Origin: JBCCFK01 sp965262315
GTDB taxonomy: Bacteria; Actinomycetota; Acidimicrobiia; Acidimicrobiales; UBA8592
Assembly: GCA_965262315.1 (NCBI GenBank)
Contig: CBDHFJ010000115.1
Coordinates: 1-30,271 of the forward strand
Length of the DNA: 30,271 nt
Direction of reading: 5' to 3'
How positions within the stretch are numbered: position 1 is the first letter of the stretch; every line of letters begins with the position of its first letter. Position numbers and translations under genes: made by a program. The notes under the pieces were generated by a model. The model saw only the letters and a program-made list of their open reading frames with translations, did no database searches and was not told the DNA's origin. This document shows positions 17,032 to 27,198 of the stretch, piece by piece.

Positions 17032-17496
17032 TCAGTCGACCTCGAGGTCCGGACGCACGATCACGACCGGGCAGTCACCGTGGTGCGCGATGGTCTGACT
17101 GACCGATCCCAGGAGCAGGCCGCGGAACCCGCCGCGGCCGCGAGAGCCGACGACCAGCATGTCGGCGCCCTCGGCGGCCTTGATCAAGGTGTCGGCGGGT
17201 CGCCCCCGGCGCACGATCCGGCGGATCTCCACGCCGGTGTCGCCCAGGTCGGCCACCACCTCGTCGACCACGTTGCCCTGCATGCGGGTGACCTCGGCCT
17301 CGAGGTCACCGGGATCGAGCGGCACGTAGTTGAAGTCCGGCGAGGCCGGCACGTACGTGTTCGAGTAGGCGGTCACCACCTCCACGCGGGCGTTGCGGAA
17401 GCCGGCCTCGACGATGGCCCATCGCAGCGCCGCCTTGGCGCCGCCCGACCCCTCCACACCGACCACGATGCGGGACTCGCGCTGATCGTCTGCCAT
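17032..17496 (-). CDS. Universal stress protein (UspA family)
   Basis: This is a single-domain Usp of 154 aa. It begins RIVVGVEGSGGAKAALRWAI and ends with the ATP-binding G-2x-G-9x-G-S motif in VVGSRGRGGFRGLLLGSVSQ followed by CPVVIVRP. It therefore probably binds ATP. The start is ambiguous. GGAGG at 17513-17509 is 12 nt from ATG 17496 but only 3 nt from an in-frame GTG at 17505. The ATG gives the usual N-terminus. Usp proteins aid survival in stress and stasis. It is the last gene of the minus-strand run that starts with clpB. Confidence 0.9.
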   Translation of the reverse strand: MADDQRESRIVVGVEGSGGAKAALRWAIVEAGFRNARVEVVTAYSNTYVPASPDFNYVPLDPGDLEAEVTRMQGNVVDEVVADLGDTGVEIRRIVRRGRPADTLIKAAEGADMLVVGSRGRGGFRGLLLGSVSQTIAHHGDCPVVIVRPDLEVD

Positions 17497-17580
17497 CGGG
17501 CGCACCAACCTCCAGGTGTGACGCTGGGCACAATGTAGTGCCTGTCCGGCCGCGGGGAAATCGGCCGCGGGCCCGCAGGC

Positions 17581-18213
17581 TCAGCCCGCGCCCCAGGCGT
17601 CCAGCAGCTGGTCGGTCTGGACCACCGTGGCCACCAGCGACAACGTCCCGTCGAGGACCTCGCGCCCGTACTCCAGGGGCACACCGGCCACGGCGTCGCC
17701 GACGACGACGACCTGGTACCCCAGGTCCACGGCCGACAGCGCCAGCCCGAGCACCCCGATGTTGAGGGACACCCCGATGGCAACGACGGTGGTGGCGCCG
17801 AGGTTGCGCACGACCTGGTCGAGCGAGGTGCCGGTGAACGGGGTCAGCCCGTGCAGTCGGGCCACCACGAGGTCGTCCGGTTCGGGCCCGAAGGCCGGGA
17901 CGAGCTCGGCGCCATCCGTCCCCTGGTCGATCCCCCCGCCCTGCCCGTGGACGGCAGCCGCGCCGGCCAACATGCGGCAGTTGTCGATCGACCCGGCGCC
18001 GTCCGGCCGGCGTTCGGCGGTGCAGTGCACGACCCGGACCCCCGCCGACCTGGCGCCGGCCGCCACTCGTGGGCCGTTGGTGAGGACACCGCCGTCGCGC
18101 GCCGATCCGACCAGGTCGTGGAACGCCGACAGGTCGCCGATGATCCCGCGCTGGCACTCCATCGTCAGCAGCACCGTGTGGGCCGGTGCGACGAGGCCGG
18201 CGAGCTCGGCCAC
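17581..18213 (-). CDS. Isochorismatase-fold (cysteine hydrolase-like) protein lacking the usual catalytic residues
   Basis: This is a 210-aa protein with the isochorismatase / nicotinamidase fold: HTVLLTMECQRGIIGD at the first strand, LHGLTPFTGTSLD, and GATTVVAIGVSLNIGVLG near the active site. The family triad is Asp, Lys and Cys. Here the Asp position reads Glu19, the Lys position is not Lys, and the Cys position reads Gly (about residue 153, NIGVLG). It may be a non-hydrolytic member or use other residues. The start GTG at 18213 lies 2 bp after the zinc-ribbon stop, so the genes are co-translated. Confidence 0.8.
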   Translation of the reverse strand: MAELAGLVAPAHTVLLTMECQRGIIGDLSAFHDLVGSARDGGVLTNGPRVAAGARSAGVRVVHCTAERRPDGAGSIDNCRMLAGAAAVHGQGGGIDQGTDGAELVPAFGPEPDDLVVARLHGLTPFTGTSLDQVVRNLGATTVVAIGVSLNIGVLGLALSAVDLGYQVVVVGDAVAGVPLEYGREVLDGTLSLVATVVQTDQLLDAWGAG

Positions 18214-18215
18214 GG

Positions 18216-18410
18216 TCAGTCCTTGAGGGCGACCGCGTTCGGCGTGACGTTCATCTTGGGTTCGTAGGCCGCAGCCTCGACCTCTCGACCGTCACCGCCC
18301 TGTTCGGCACGCAGAACGTCGCGGCAGGTGGCGCATGGCCCGTAGTACTCGTCGGCGACGGTCTGGCCGCAGCGAGGACACGCGAACCCGGTGAGATCGA
18401 TCGCTTCCAT
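18216..18410 (-). CDS. Small zinc-ribbon protein
   Basis: This is a 64-aa protein beginning MEAIDLTGFACPRCGQTVAD. Two CxxC pairs (CPRC and CATC, 15 residues apart) form a typical rubredoxin-like zinc ribbon. The tail (AAAYEPKMNVTPNAVALKD) looks like a conserved peptide. The start ATG at 18410 is preferred to an upstream in-frame start at 18434 because the family begins near the ribbon. It is sandwiched between the 46-aa gene and the isochorismatase-like gene with gaps of 20 and 2 bp. The function is unknown. Confidence 0.78.
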   Translation of the reverse strand: MEAIDLTGFACPRCGQTVADEYYGPCATCRDVLRAEQGGDGREVEAAAYEPKMNVTPNAVALKD

Positions 18411-18430
18411 GGTCGCAGCTTGCCAGACGA

Positions 18431-18571
18431 TCACCCGTCGCGCGCGCCCACCGGTCCACCGATCCGCTGGCCGGTCCGACCATCCACCCGCGCGCCCGAC
18501 GACTGGACCAGGATGACGCCGTTCTCCACCCGGAGAAGACTGCCACCGCGAACGGGGGTGGGCTCGGTCAT
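18431..18571 (-). CDS. Possible 46-aa protein
   Basis: A short frame starts at ATG 18571, reading MTEPTPVRGGSLLRVENGV, then ILVQSSGARVDGRTGQRIGG, and stops at 18433. Most third codon positions are G or C, and it fills the gap between clpB and the zinc-ribbon gene on the same strand. There is no recognisable domain. It reads like a short beta-rich peptide. The call rests on codon use and position only. Confidence 0.45.
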   Translation of the reverse strand: MTEPTPVRGGSLLRVENGVILVQSSGARVDGRTGQRIGGPVGARDG

Positions 18572-18640
18572 CGTGATCGAAGCCACCCCCGTTCCCGCAT
18601 TTTCGGCCCGCCCGCCCAGCGGCGAGCTCGACCGAAGGCG

Positions 18641-21133
<2,493 letters not shown>

Positions 21134-21263
21134 GTGGGATCTCCTCGGCGGGGCGGGTCACGGATCGGCGGGGAAGGGGGCGACGAACCGGTCACCTCCA
21201 GGTTGGCCCAGCGCAGGTCACCGTGCGGCGCCCTGCGGGGGACGAGCAGTCCAACGCCGCGAA

Positions 21264-21284
21264 CTTGCGTGTATTCCACTCAGG
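21264..21284. promoter_or_regulatory. HAIR-like operator (HspR) upstream of clpB
   Basis: CTTGCGT-N7-ACTCAGG matches the HAIR consensus CTTGAGT-N7-ACTCAAG with one mismatch in each arm and the exact 7-nt spacer. It lies 131 bp before the clpB start, where HspR represses clpB in other actinobacteria. HspR is not in the window. Confidence 0.62.
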
Positions 21285-21407
21285 TTTTCTTCTTGACTCA
21301 CCAAGGGGGGCGCCGGCGGGCACGGTGATCAAGAACCTGCGGTATCTGCCGATGGACACACCAAGCACGAGACGCGCGGCGCGCCGCGCCGGGACTGGGA
21401 GCACACG

Positions 21408-21908
21408 ATGCCCGACTTCCTCCGGAAGGCCTCCAGACAGGCCGGCAAGGTCTGCGACGCAGACGAGACCCCTGTTGCCGCACTCTTCGTCCGCCCGCGC
21501 TCGGGCGACGACGTCAAACGCCTCGGCACGCCCGGCGGCGCCATCGGCAAGATCGGCCGCTTCGCCGACGACCACGACGACGCCGACACCGACTCCGGCG
21601 ACACCGACGCGCCGGACACCGGCGACCCCCGGGCCTTGATGTTCGGCCAGAACGCCGTTCTGGTGCTCACCCAGCACCGGCTCCTCGCCTTCGGCCACGG
21701 TACCTATTCGGGCCGGGTCAAGGGTCTCCTCGGTGGCGTGGACCTGAGTGCGATCGATTCGCTGGAACTCGACGCGCCCCCGATCGGCGAGTCCGGGCCG
21801 GCCACGCTCGAGATCCGATTCGCCGACGGCGAGGGCGTGAGCGTCGCCCCCGGCAGCCGCCGCCGTCGCTTCGTCGAGGCGTTCGAGGAGCTGGCCCAAC
21901 CGGTCTGA
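21408..21908 (+). CDS. Unrecognised 166-aa protein
   Basis: The ATG at 21408 follows GGGAG at 8 nt. The product opens MPDFLRKASRQAGKVCDADE, has an acidic linker (DDHDDADTDSGDTDAPDTGD) and then a beta-rich C-terminal half (ALMFGQNAVLVLTQHRLLAFG, then LEIRFADGEGVSVAPGSRRRRF). The second half resembles a PH-like or small barrel domain of the type found in bacterial membrane-associated PH proteins, but I cannot name a family. No signal peptide or membrane helix is seen. The PAC2 gene follows 25 bp downstream. The gene is divergent from clpB. Confidence 0.72.
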   Translation: MPDFLRKASRQAGKVCDADETPVAALFVRPRSGDDVKRLGTPGGAIGKIGRFADDHDDADTDSGDTDAPDTGDPRALMFGQNAVLVLTQHRLLAFGHGTYSGRVKGLLGGVDLSAIDSLELDAPPIGESGPATLEIRFADGEGVSVAPGSRRRRFVEAFEELAQPV

Positions 21909-21933
21909 GCTCGGCTCGCGGCAGAATGGGCCC

Positions 21934-22782
21934 GTGAGTGAGCTCCGCTGGTCCAACACGCCCGACCTCGACCGCCCGCTGATGGTCGTCGCCCTGCGGG
22001 GCATGTTCGACGCGGCCGAGGCCGCGACGTCGGCGGTGGATCGCCTGGCCCGCACCCACGGCGCCGCCCACATGGCCGACATCGACCCCGAGACCTTCTT
22101 CAACTTCCAGGAGGAGCGGCCGGTCGTCAGCATCGACACCGACGGCGAGCGTGTCATCACCTGGCCGGTCAGCCGGTGCCACGCCGCAGTGACCGAGGCC
22201 GACAGTCGCGACCTGGTGCTGGTCTCCGGTGTCGAACCGCACCTGCGCTGGCGCACCTTCGCCGACACCCTCCTCGAGCTCGCGGAGGCCACGGGGACCG
22301 AGATGGTGATCACCCTCGGTGCCATGGTCGGCATGGCACCGCACACCCGGCCGTTGGGCGTGGTCGGCAGCGCGGCCAACGCCGCCATCGCCGACCGGCT
22401 GGGCCTGGGGCGCCCCTCCTACCAGGGCCCGACCGGCCTGGTGGGGGCGCTGCACGACCGGCTCGACAGCGCCGGCATGCCCGTCGTCTCCCTGCGGGTC
22501 TCGGTTCCCCACTACGTCCCGGGACCGCCGAACCCCGAGGCCACCCGCTCGCTCCTCGCCCGGTTCGAGCTGGTGACGGGAGTCCGCACCGACCACGCCG
22601 ACATGGCGAGCGCGGCCACCGACTGGCGTGAGCGCATCGACCGTGCGGTCGAGAACGACGACGAGCTGGCCGAGTACGTGACCCAACTCGAACAGCAGGT
22701 CGACGAGTCCGAGGTCATGCCCAGCGGCGACGACCTCGCCGCCGAGCTCGAGGCCTTCCTCCGGGATCAGCGCGACGACTGA
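21934..22782 (+). CDS. PAC2-family protein (proteasome assembly chaperone-like)
   Basis: This is a 282-aa protein starting at GTG 21934. It shows the PAC2 pattern: LMVVALRGMFDAAEAATSAV, then SRDLVLVSGVEPHLRWRTFAD, then MVITLGAMVGMAPHTRPLGVVGSA and a pocket-like VVSLRVSVPHYVPGPPNPEA. An acidic coiled C-terminus follows (LAEYVTQLEQQVDESE). Actinobacterial PAC2 proteins are common and mostly uncharacterised, though the fold is that of eukaryotic proteasome assembly chaperones. No proteasome genes are near. The gene follows the unknown gene at 21408 with a 25-bp gap. Confidence 0.88.
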   Translation: MSELRWSNTPDLDRPLMVVALRGMFDAAEAATSAVDRLARTHGAAHMADIDPETFFNFQEERPVVSIDTDGERVITWPVSRCHAAVTEADSRDLVLVSGVEPHLRWRTFADTLLELAEATGTEMVITLGAMVGMAPHTRPLGVVGSAANAAIADRLGLGRPSYQGPTGLVGALHDRLDSAGMPVVSLRVSVPHYVPGPPNPEATRSLLARFELVTGVRTDHADMASAATDWRERIDRAVENDDELAEYVTQLEQQVDESEVMPSGDDLAAELEAFLRDQRDD

Positions 22783-22880
22783 GCGGCCCGGCGCGAGACT
22801 GACGCCCGGGAATGTGCCGTCCACGGAGCGAGTTCCGATCGGCACCTACAGATCACTGCACGGAAACGCCGAGGTTCGCC

Positions 22881-23843
22881 ATGTCCGCCCCCGCACCCCG
22901 CAATGCCCGAGCCGAAGCCGAAGCCGTCGCCGGCACCGCCGCCCGCGTCCTCGAGCCGTCGCCGCCGGCGGTCGCCACCGAGCCCTGGTTCGCCGACGAC
23001 CCGACCGCCCTCGAGGGCGAGGACGCCGTCACCCCCACCAGCGCCGGCTCCCGGACCTGGGCCGACCTCGCCGCAGCCGACGCCGAGGTTGCCTCATTCG
23101 CCCGCGACCACTGGCTGGCGAACCACAAGCCCCTTCCCGCCGTGCCCGACTCCTACGTGTCGGGCCGAGACGACTACCACCGGGTTGCGTTCGGCGTGGT
23201 CTCGAACGCCCGCAAGGCCGCGAACGGCAAGTTCGGCCTCCGCTACACCCATGGCGGGTTCGGCACGCCGTTCTTCGGCGAGGACGTCCAGGTCCGGGTC
23301 GAGGGCACCGAGCTGATCGTGCAACGCGGCGAGACCGTCGTGGCGGAGACCCTGACCACGCTGGCCCGCGCCGCCGAGTTCGCCGACACGGTCGCGACCG
23401 ACGACCAGGCGGAACACGACACCATCGAGCTCGGCGACCTCGACCGGGCGCTCGACATCCGTCAGGAGGTCGGCGCGTTCCTGGGCGACTGGTTCGGCTT
23501 CGGGACCTCGGTGCTGGAGGAGGCTCGTCTGCTGGGCGTTGCTGCCGACGACGACGTCAGCCGGGTCCAGATGTGGCCCGGCCACTTCGACCCGGCGTTC
23601 GAGATGGGCAGCCTCGACGCCGGCCGCCGTGCCACCTACGGCGCGTCACCCGGCGACGCCACCCACGACCAGCCGTACCTCTACGTGGCCTCGTGGGGCG
23701 ACATCGATCGGGCGAACCCGTACTGGAACGACGAGGGCTTCAACGGCGGCAGCTTGTCCTACGCCGAGCTGCTCGCGTCCGACGACCCGCAGGCGCTGGC
23801 GCTCGACTTCTTCCGTCGGGGCTACGAGATCCTCCACGCCTGA
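22881..23843 (+). CDS. Unrecognised conserved-looking 320-aa protein
   Basis: The start ATG at 22881 follows GAGG at 7 nt. The product opens MSAPAPRNARAEAEAVAGTA with a low-complexity N-terminus, then a globular domain with DYHRVAFGVVSNARKAANGK, FGTPFFGEDVQVRVEG, RVQMWPGHFDPAFEMGS and TYGASPGDATHDQPYLYVAS. Tryptophan- and tyrosine-rich motifs (YWNDEGFNGGSLSYAELL) suggest a ligand-binding fold. I recall similar hypothetical proteins in other actinobacteria but no function. It ends 8 bp from the convergent small gene at 23852. Confidence 0.78.
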   Translation: MSAPAPRNARAEAEAVAGTAARVLEPSPPAVATEPWFADDPTALEGEDAVTPTSAGSRTWADLAAADAEVASFARDHWLANHKPLPAVPDSYVSGRDDYHRVAFGVVSNARKAANGKFGLRYTHGGFGTPFFGEDVQVRVEGTELIVQRGETVVAETLTTLARAAEFADTVATDDQAEHDTIELGDLDRALDIRQEVGAFLGDWFGFGTSVLEEARLLGVAADDDVSRVQMWPGHFDPAFEMGSLDAGRRATYGASPGDATHDQPYLYVASWGDIDRANPYWNDEGFNGGSLSYAELLASDDPQALALDFFRRGYEILHA

Positions 23844-23851
23844 GCGACCCG

Positions 23852-24079
23852 TCAGGCGGCGGGCTCGGCCGCGTCGGTCGGCTCGTCGCTGTCGAGCCAG
23901 GCGGGCCTCGGCGGGATGTACTCGCGGCCGTAGGGGACGACCACCGTGTGGCCGTTGGGGCAGCGGACGTAGGCGATCGGCCCGTCCGAGGTGTTGTGCA
24001 GCGACAGCAGCGAGTTGGTTCCGACCAGGTGTCGCTGACCTTCGTCGGGGTCACATGCGGAGCAGTGCAGCAGGAACAT
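23852..24079 (-). CDS. Small cysteine-containing protein, 75 aa
   Basis: The product opens MFLLHCSACDPDEGQRHLVG and continues with SLHNTSDGPIAYVRCPNGHTVVVP. A CxxC pair (CSAC) plus a later Cys and His (RCPNGH) could form a zinc site. The tail is acidic. The start ATG at 24079 leaves a 100-bp divergent region towards the LysR gene, so the gene may be that regulator's target. The function is unknown. Confidence 0.7.
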   Translation of the reverse strand: MFLLHCSACDPDEGQRHLVGTNSLLSLHNTSDGPIAYVRCPNGHTVVVPYGREYIPPRPAWLDSDEPTDAAEPAA

Positions 24080-24134
24080 GGTCCGACGGTCGCACGGCTC
24101 ATTCGGAATGAAAAGCGATCGTTTCTGAGGTGTA

Positions 24135-24155
24135 TCGTGAAGCAGAACTTCACGA
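24135..24155. promoter_or_regulatory. Palindrome between the small gene and the LysR gene
   Basis: TCGTGAAG-N5-CTTCACGA is a perfect 8-bp inverted repeat in the divergent intergenic region, 24 bp before the LysR start. It overlaps a -10-like TATCGT (24133-24138). The position fits an autoregulatory LysR operator. Confidence 0.55.
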
Positions 24156-24179
24156 ACGATCAGTGCCCGGGAGGCCGCC

Positions 24180-25089
24180 GTGGACGTGAGCCTGCGACAA
24201 CTCCAGATGCTCCGGGAGGTCGCCGCCCGCGGCACGATGGCCGCCGCGGCCGAAGCGCTCGGGTACACCCCGAGCGCGGTGTCCCAGCAGATCGGCGCCC
24301 TGGAGAAGGCCGCCGGGGTCGACGTGTTGGAGAAGGTCGGCCGCAACGTCCGGCTCACCGACGCCGGCCGGGCACTGGTCGGCCACGCCGAGGTGATGCT
24401 GACCGAGCTCGAACGCGCCCAGGTGTCGCTCGAGAACGTGACGTCGGAGGCGAAGGGGCCGGTCGTCCTGGCCATCGTCGAGTCGGTTGCGTCCACGCTG
24501 CTGCCGCCGATGCTCGCCGCCCTCGACGAGGAGCACCCCGACATCGAGCTCCGCACCCGACAGATCGAACCCCACGATGCCTACGCCGGCCTGTCGCTGG
24601 GCGAGCTCGATCTGAGCTTCGACCTGGACTACCCCCACGCGCCGGCGCCTGTTCCCGAGGGCCTGGTGCGCACCGAGATCTTCAACGACTGGTTCTCACT
24701 GGTGGTCAGGGACGACGACGAGCTCGAGGGCACGGTCGACCTGTCCACGTTGGCCGACCGCGCGTTCATCGCCTCGCCGCCCGACCTCGTGCGGCCGCTG
24801 CGTGACCATGGCCTGCCGGGAAGCCGGATTCGAGCCCGACCTCCGCCACCAGGTCGACGACTATCCCGCCACGCTCCGGTTGGTCGCCGGTGGCGCCGGT
24901 ACCGCGTTGGTGCCCGAGCTCGGACTGGTCGCCCCGCCACCGGGGATCAAGGTGTTGGATCTGAAGACCCCGGTGCGCCGGACCGTGGGCCTCACGTATC
25001 GCGAGTCGAGCGAAGGCCGACCAGCCATCCGGGCGGTCGTGGACGTGACCCGGCAGGTCGTGCAGGACCTGGGTCTCGACCTGATCTAG
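24180..25089 (+). CDS. LysR-family transcriptional regulator, frameshifted
   Basis: The GTG at 24180 follows GGGAGG at 6 nt. Residues 1-60 are the winged helix-turn-helix: LRQLQMLREVAARGTMAAAAEALGYTPSAVSQQI is the classic LysR start, written over several motifs. A periplasmic-binding-like effector domain follows (VVLAIVESVASTLLPPMLAAL, then LGELDLSFDLDYP). The frame breaks near 24790-24805: after ASPPDLVRPL the sequence should continue CREAGFEPDLRHQVDDYP, which is one base out of phase. The repaired length is about 302 aa, normal for the family. The stop TAG shares CTAG with the stop of the convergent ROK gene. The ligand is unknown. Confidence 0.9.
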
Positions 25090-25961
25090 CCGAGCACGTC
25101 GCGGCCGAGGCCACGCCAACCGACCGCCGCCGCCCCGACCAACGGCGCCTCGTCGCCCAGGCCCGCCGGGACGATCCGCGTGCCCTGCGCGTGCTGGATG
25201 AGGCAGAGCTCGTCGACGGTCCGTTGCGCCGCGTCGAAGAAGTCGTCGCCGTAGCCGAGCGCCACCGACCCGGCCACCACGGCGAGCTGGAGGTCGAGCA
25301 GGTTCGCCACCGACGCCACCGCCCGTCCGACCCAGACCCCGACCCGGCGCCGCATGTCGGCGTCGGCCTCCGCGGCTGGTCGACCCGTCGCGCCGGCGAT
25401 ACCGGTGCCCGACGCCGAGCCTTCGAGCAGGCCCTTCGCGCCGATCGCGTCAGGGTGGCCGTCGGGCTCGACGAAGACGTGGCCGATGTGGCCGGCGTTG
25501 CCGTCGGCGCCTTCGAGCAATTCACCGTTCAGGACGATGCCGCCGCCGACGCCGGTGGAGACGACCATGCCGATGTAGTTCTGCACACCTCTCGCCGCGC
25601 CGCACCACCCCTCCGCCAGCGCGAGCGCCTTGGCGTCGTTGTCGACGAAGGTCTGCAACCCGAGGTCGCCGACCAGCCGCTCCCCCAACGGGAAGTCGCG
25701 CCACACGGGGATGTTCAGCGGCGACAGCAGTCGATGGTGCTCTCGCGCCGGGCCCCCACAGCCCACGCCGCACACCAGCGGCGCTGCGTCGACGGTGTCG
25801 ACCGCGGCCCGAGCGAGCCGGAGCACCTGGGCGTAGAGCGCCTCGGCCGACTCGCCGACGTTGGGCTCCTGGCGCCGATCGACCAGCTCCCCGTCGGCGG
25901 TCACGATGCCGGTGGCGACCTTCGTCCCGCCGATGTCGATCGCCAGCGCCAGCTCGGTCAC
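25086..25961 (-). CDS. ROK-family sugar kinase (glucokinase-like), lacking the zinc cysteines
   Basis: This is a 291-aa ROK protein. The N-terminal phosphate loop is LALAIDIGGTKVATGIV, the catalytic Asp is in FVDNDAKALALAEG, and the sugar-binding segment is STGVGGGIVLNGELLEGADGNAGHIGH. ROK glucokinases then have a zinc-binding CxCGxxGCxE motif. Here it reads PDAIGAKGLLEG, with Asp, Ile and Leu in place of the three cysteines. The coding frame is clean, so this is not a frameshift. It may be a zinc-independent variant or a kinase for another sugar. The GTG at 25961 lies 7 nt after TAGCAT. The gene is divergent from the aminotransferase gene. Confidence 0.86.
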   Translation of the reverse strand: MTELALAIDIGGTKVATGIVTADGELVDRRQEPNVGESAEALYAQVLRLARAAVDTVDAAPLVCGVGCGGPAREHHRLLSPLNIPVWRDFPLGERLVGDLGLQTFVDNDAKALALAEGWCGAARGVQNYIGMVVSTGVGGGIVLNGELLEGADGNAGHIGHVFVEPDGHPDAIGAKGLLEGSASGTGIAGATGRPAAEADADMRRRVGVWVGRAVASVANLLDLQLAVVAGSVALGYGDDFFDAAQRTVDELCLIQHAQGTRIVPAGLGDEAPLVGAAAVGWRGLGRDVLG

Positions 25962-25968
25962 GCGGCCG

Positions 25969-26011
25969 ATGCTACCGACCTGCGATCGCAGCCCCGTGCG
26001 TCCCGTACCAT
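25969..26011. promoter_or_regulatory. Divergent leaderless promoters with a central palindrome (ROK / aminotransferase)
   Basis: TAGCAT (minus, 25974-25969) lies 7 nt before the ROK GTG, and TACCAT (plus, 26006-26011) lies 7 nt before the aminotransferase GTG. The perfect palindrome TGCGATCGCA (25981-25990) sits between them, a plausible shared operator site. Confidence 0.55.
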
Positions 26012-26018
26012 CGCCTTC

Positions 26019-27198
26019 GTGCACCACCCCGGCGATCCCTACATCAAGGCCAGCCTGCGCGAGTTCGGCGAGACGATCTTCGCCGAGATGTCGGCGCTTG
26101 CCGTCCGCACCGGCGCCATCAACCTCGGGCAGGGCTTCCCGGACACCGACGGGCCTGCCGAGGTCGCCGAAGCCGCAATCCAGGCGATTCGCGACGGCCA
26201 CAACCAGTACCCGCCCGGCCCCGGTATCGCACCGCTGCGGCAGGCGGTGTCCACGCATCAGAAGGACTGGTACGGCCTCGACTACGACCCCGACGCCGAG
26301 GTGCTGATCACCGCAGGCGCCACCGAGGCCATCGCAGCGTCGCTGCTGGCGCTGTGCGAACCGGGCGACGAGGTGGTCACCTTCGAGCCGTACTACGACT
26401 CCTATGCAGCCAGCATCGCGATGACCGGGGCGACCCGACGGGTGGTCACCCTGCGCCCGCCGGACTACGCGTTCGACCCCGACGAGCTCCGGGCCGCGAT
26501 CACCCCCAAGACCAAGGCGCTGTTGCTGAACACGCCGCACAACCCGACCGGCAAGGTGTTCTCCACCGAGGAGCTGCAGCTGATCGCCGACCTGTGCATC
26601 GAGCACGACCTGGTGGCCATCACCGACGAGGTCTACGAGCACCTGGTCTTCGAGGGCACCCACACGCCGCTCGCCACGTTCCCCGGCATGCGGGATCGAA
26701 CGATCGTGATCTCGTCGGCCGGCAAGACCTACTCGTTCACCGGCTGGAAGATCGGCTGGGCGTGTGCGCCCCCGGCGCTGCTCACCGCGGTCCGCACCGC
26801 CAAACAGTTCCTGACCTACGTGAACGGCGCGCCCTTCCAGCACGCGATCGTCACCGCGCTGGGCCTGCCCCGCTCGTACTACGACGAGTTCCTCGCAGAC
26901 ATGACGGCCAAACGCCACCCTGCTGTGCGACGGCCTCGAGGCCGCCGGGTTCGAGGTCTTCCGCCCCGCCGGCACCTACTTCGTCACCACCGACATCCGA
27001 CCGTTCGGCACCGACGACGGCAAGGCGTTCTGCCTGGGCCTGCCGGAGTCCTGCGGTGTGGTCGCCGTGCCCAACGTGGTCTTCTACGACAACGACGACG
27101 AGGGCCGACACCTCGTCCGCTTCACCTTCTGCAAGCAGCCGCACGTGCTCGAAGGCGCGATCGAACGGCTGAAGACCCTGGAGGTCACCAATGGCTGA
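26019..27198 (+). CDS. Class I/II aminotransferase (KAT / glutamine transaminase K-like), frameshifted
   Basis: This is a PLP-dependent fold-type I aminotransferase. The GTG at 26019 gives MHHPGDPYIKASLREFGETI. INLGQGFPDTDGP, LITAGATEAIAASLLAL, LNTPHNPTGKVFS and ITDEVYEHLVF are family motifs. The PLP lysine is Lys236 in SSAGKTYSFTGWKIGW. The frame breaks at about 26920-26926: after LADMTAKR the protein resumes as TLLCDGLEAAGFEVF, one base out of phase (one extra base or two missing). It ends CKQPHVLEGAIERLKTLEV. The repaired length is about 393 aa. The stop overlaps the start of the next gene by 8 bp. With that omega-amidase neighbour, the likely substrates are glutamine, kynurenine or methionine-type amino acids. 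Confidence 0.9.

Noticed and set aside
17550..17572. Two copies of CGGCCGCGG between usp and the isochorismatase-like gene
   Set aside because: This is a direct repeat of a low-complexity GC string. It does not form a clean hairpin and has no known match.
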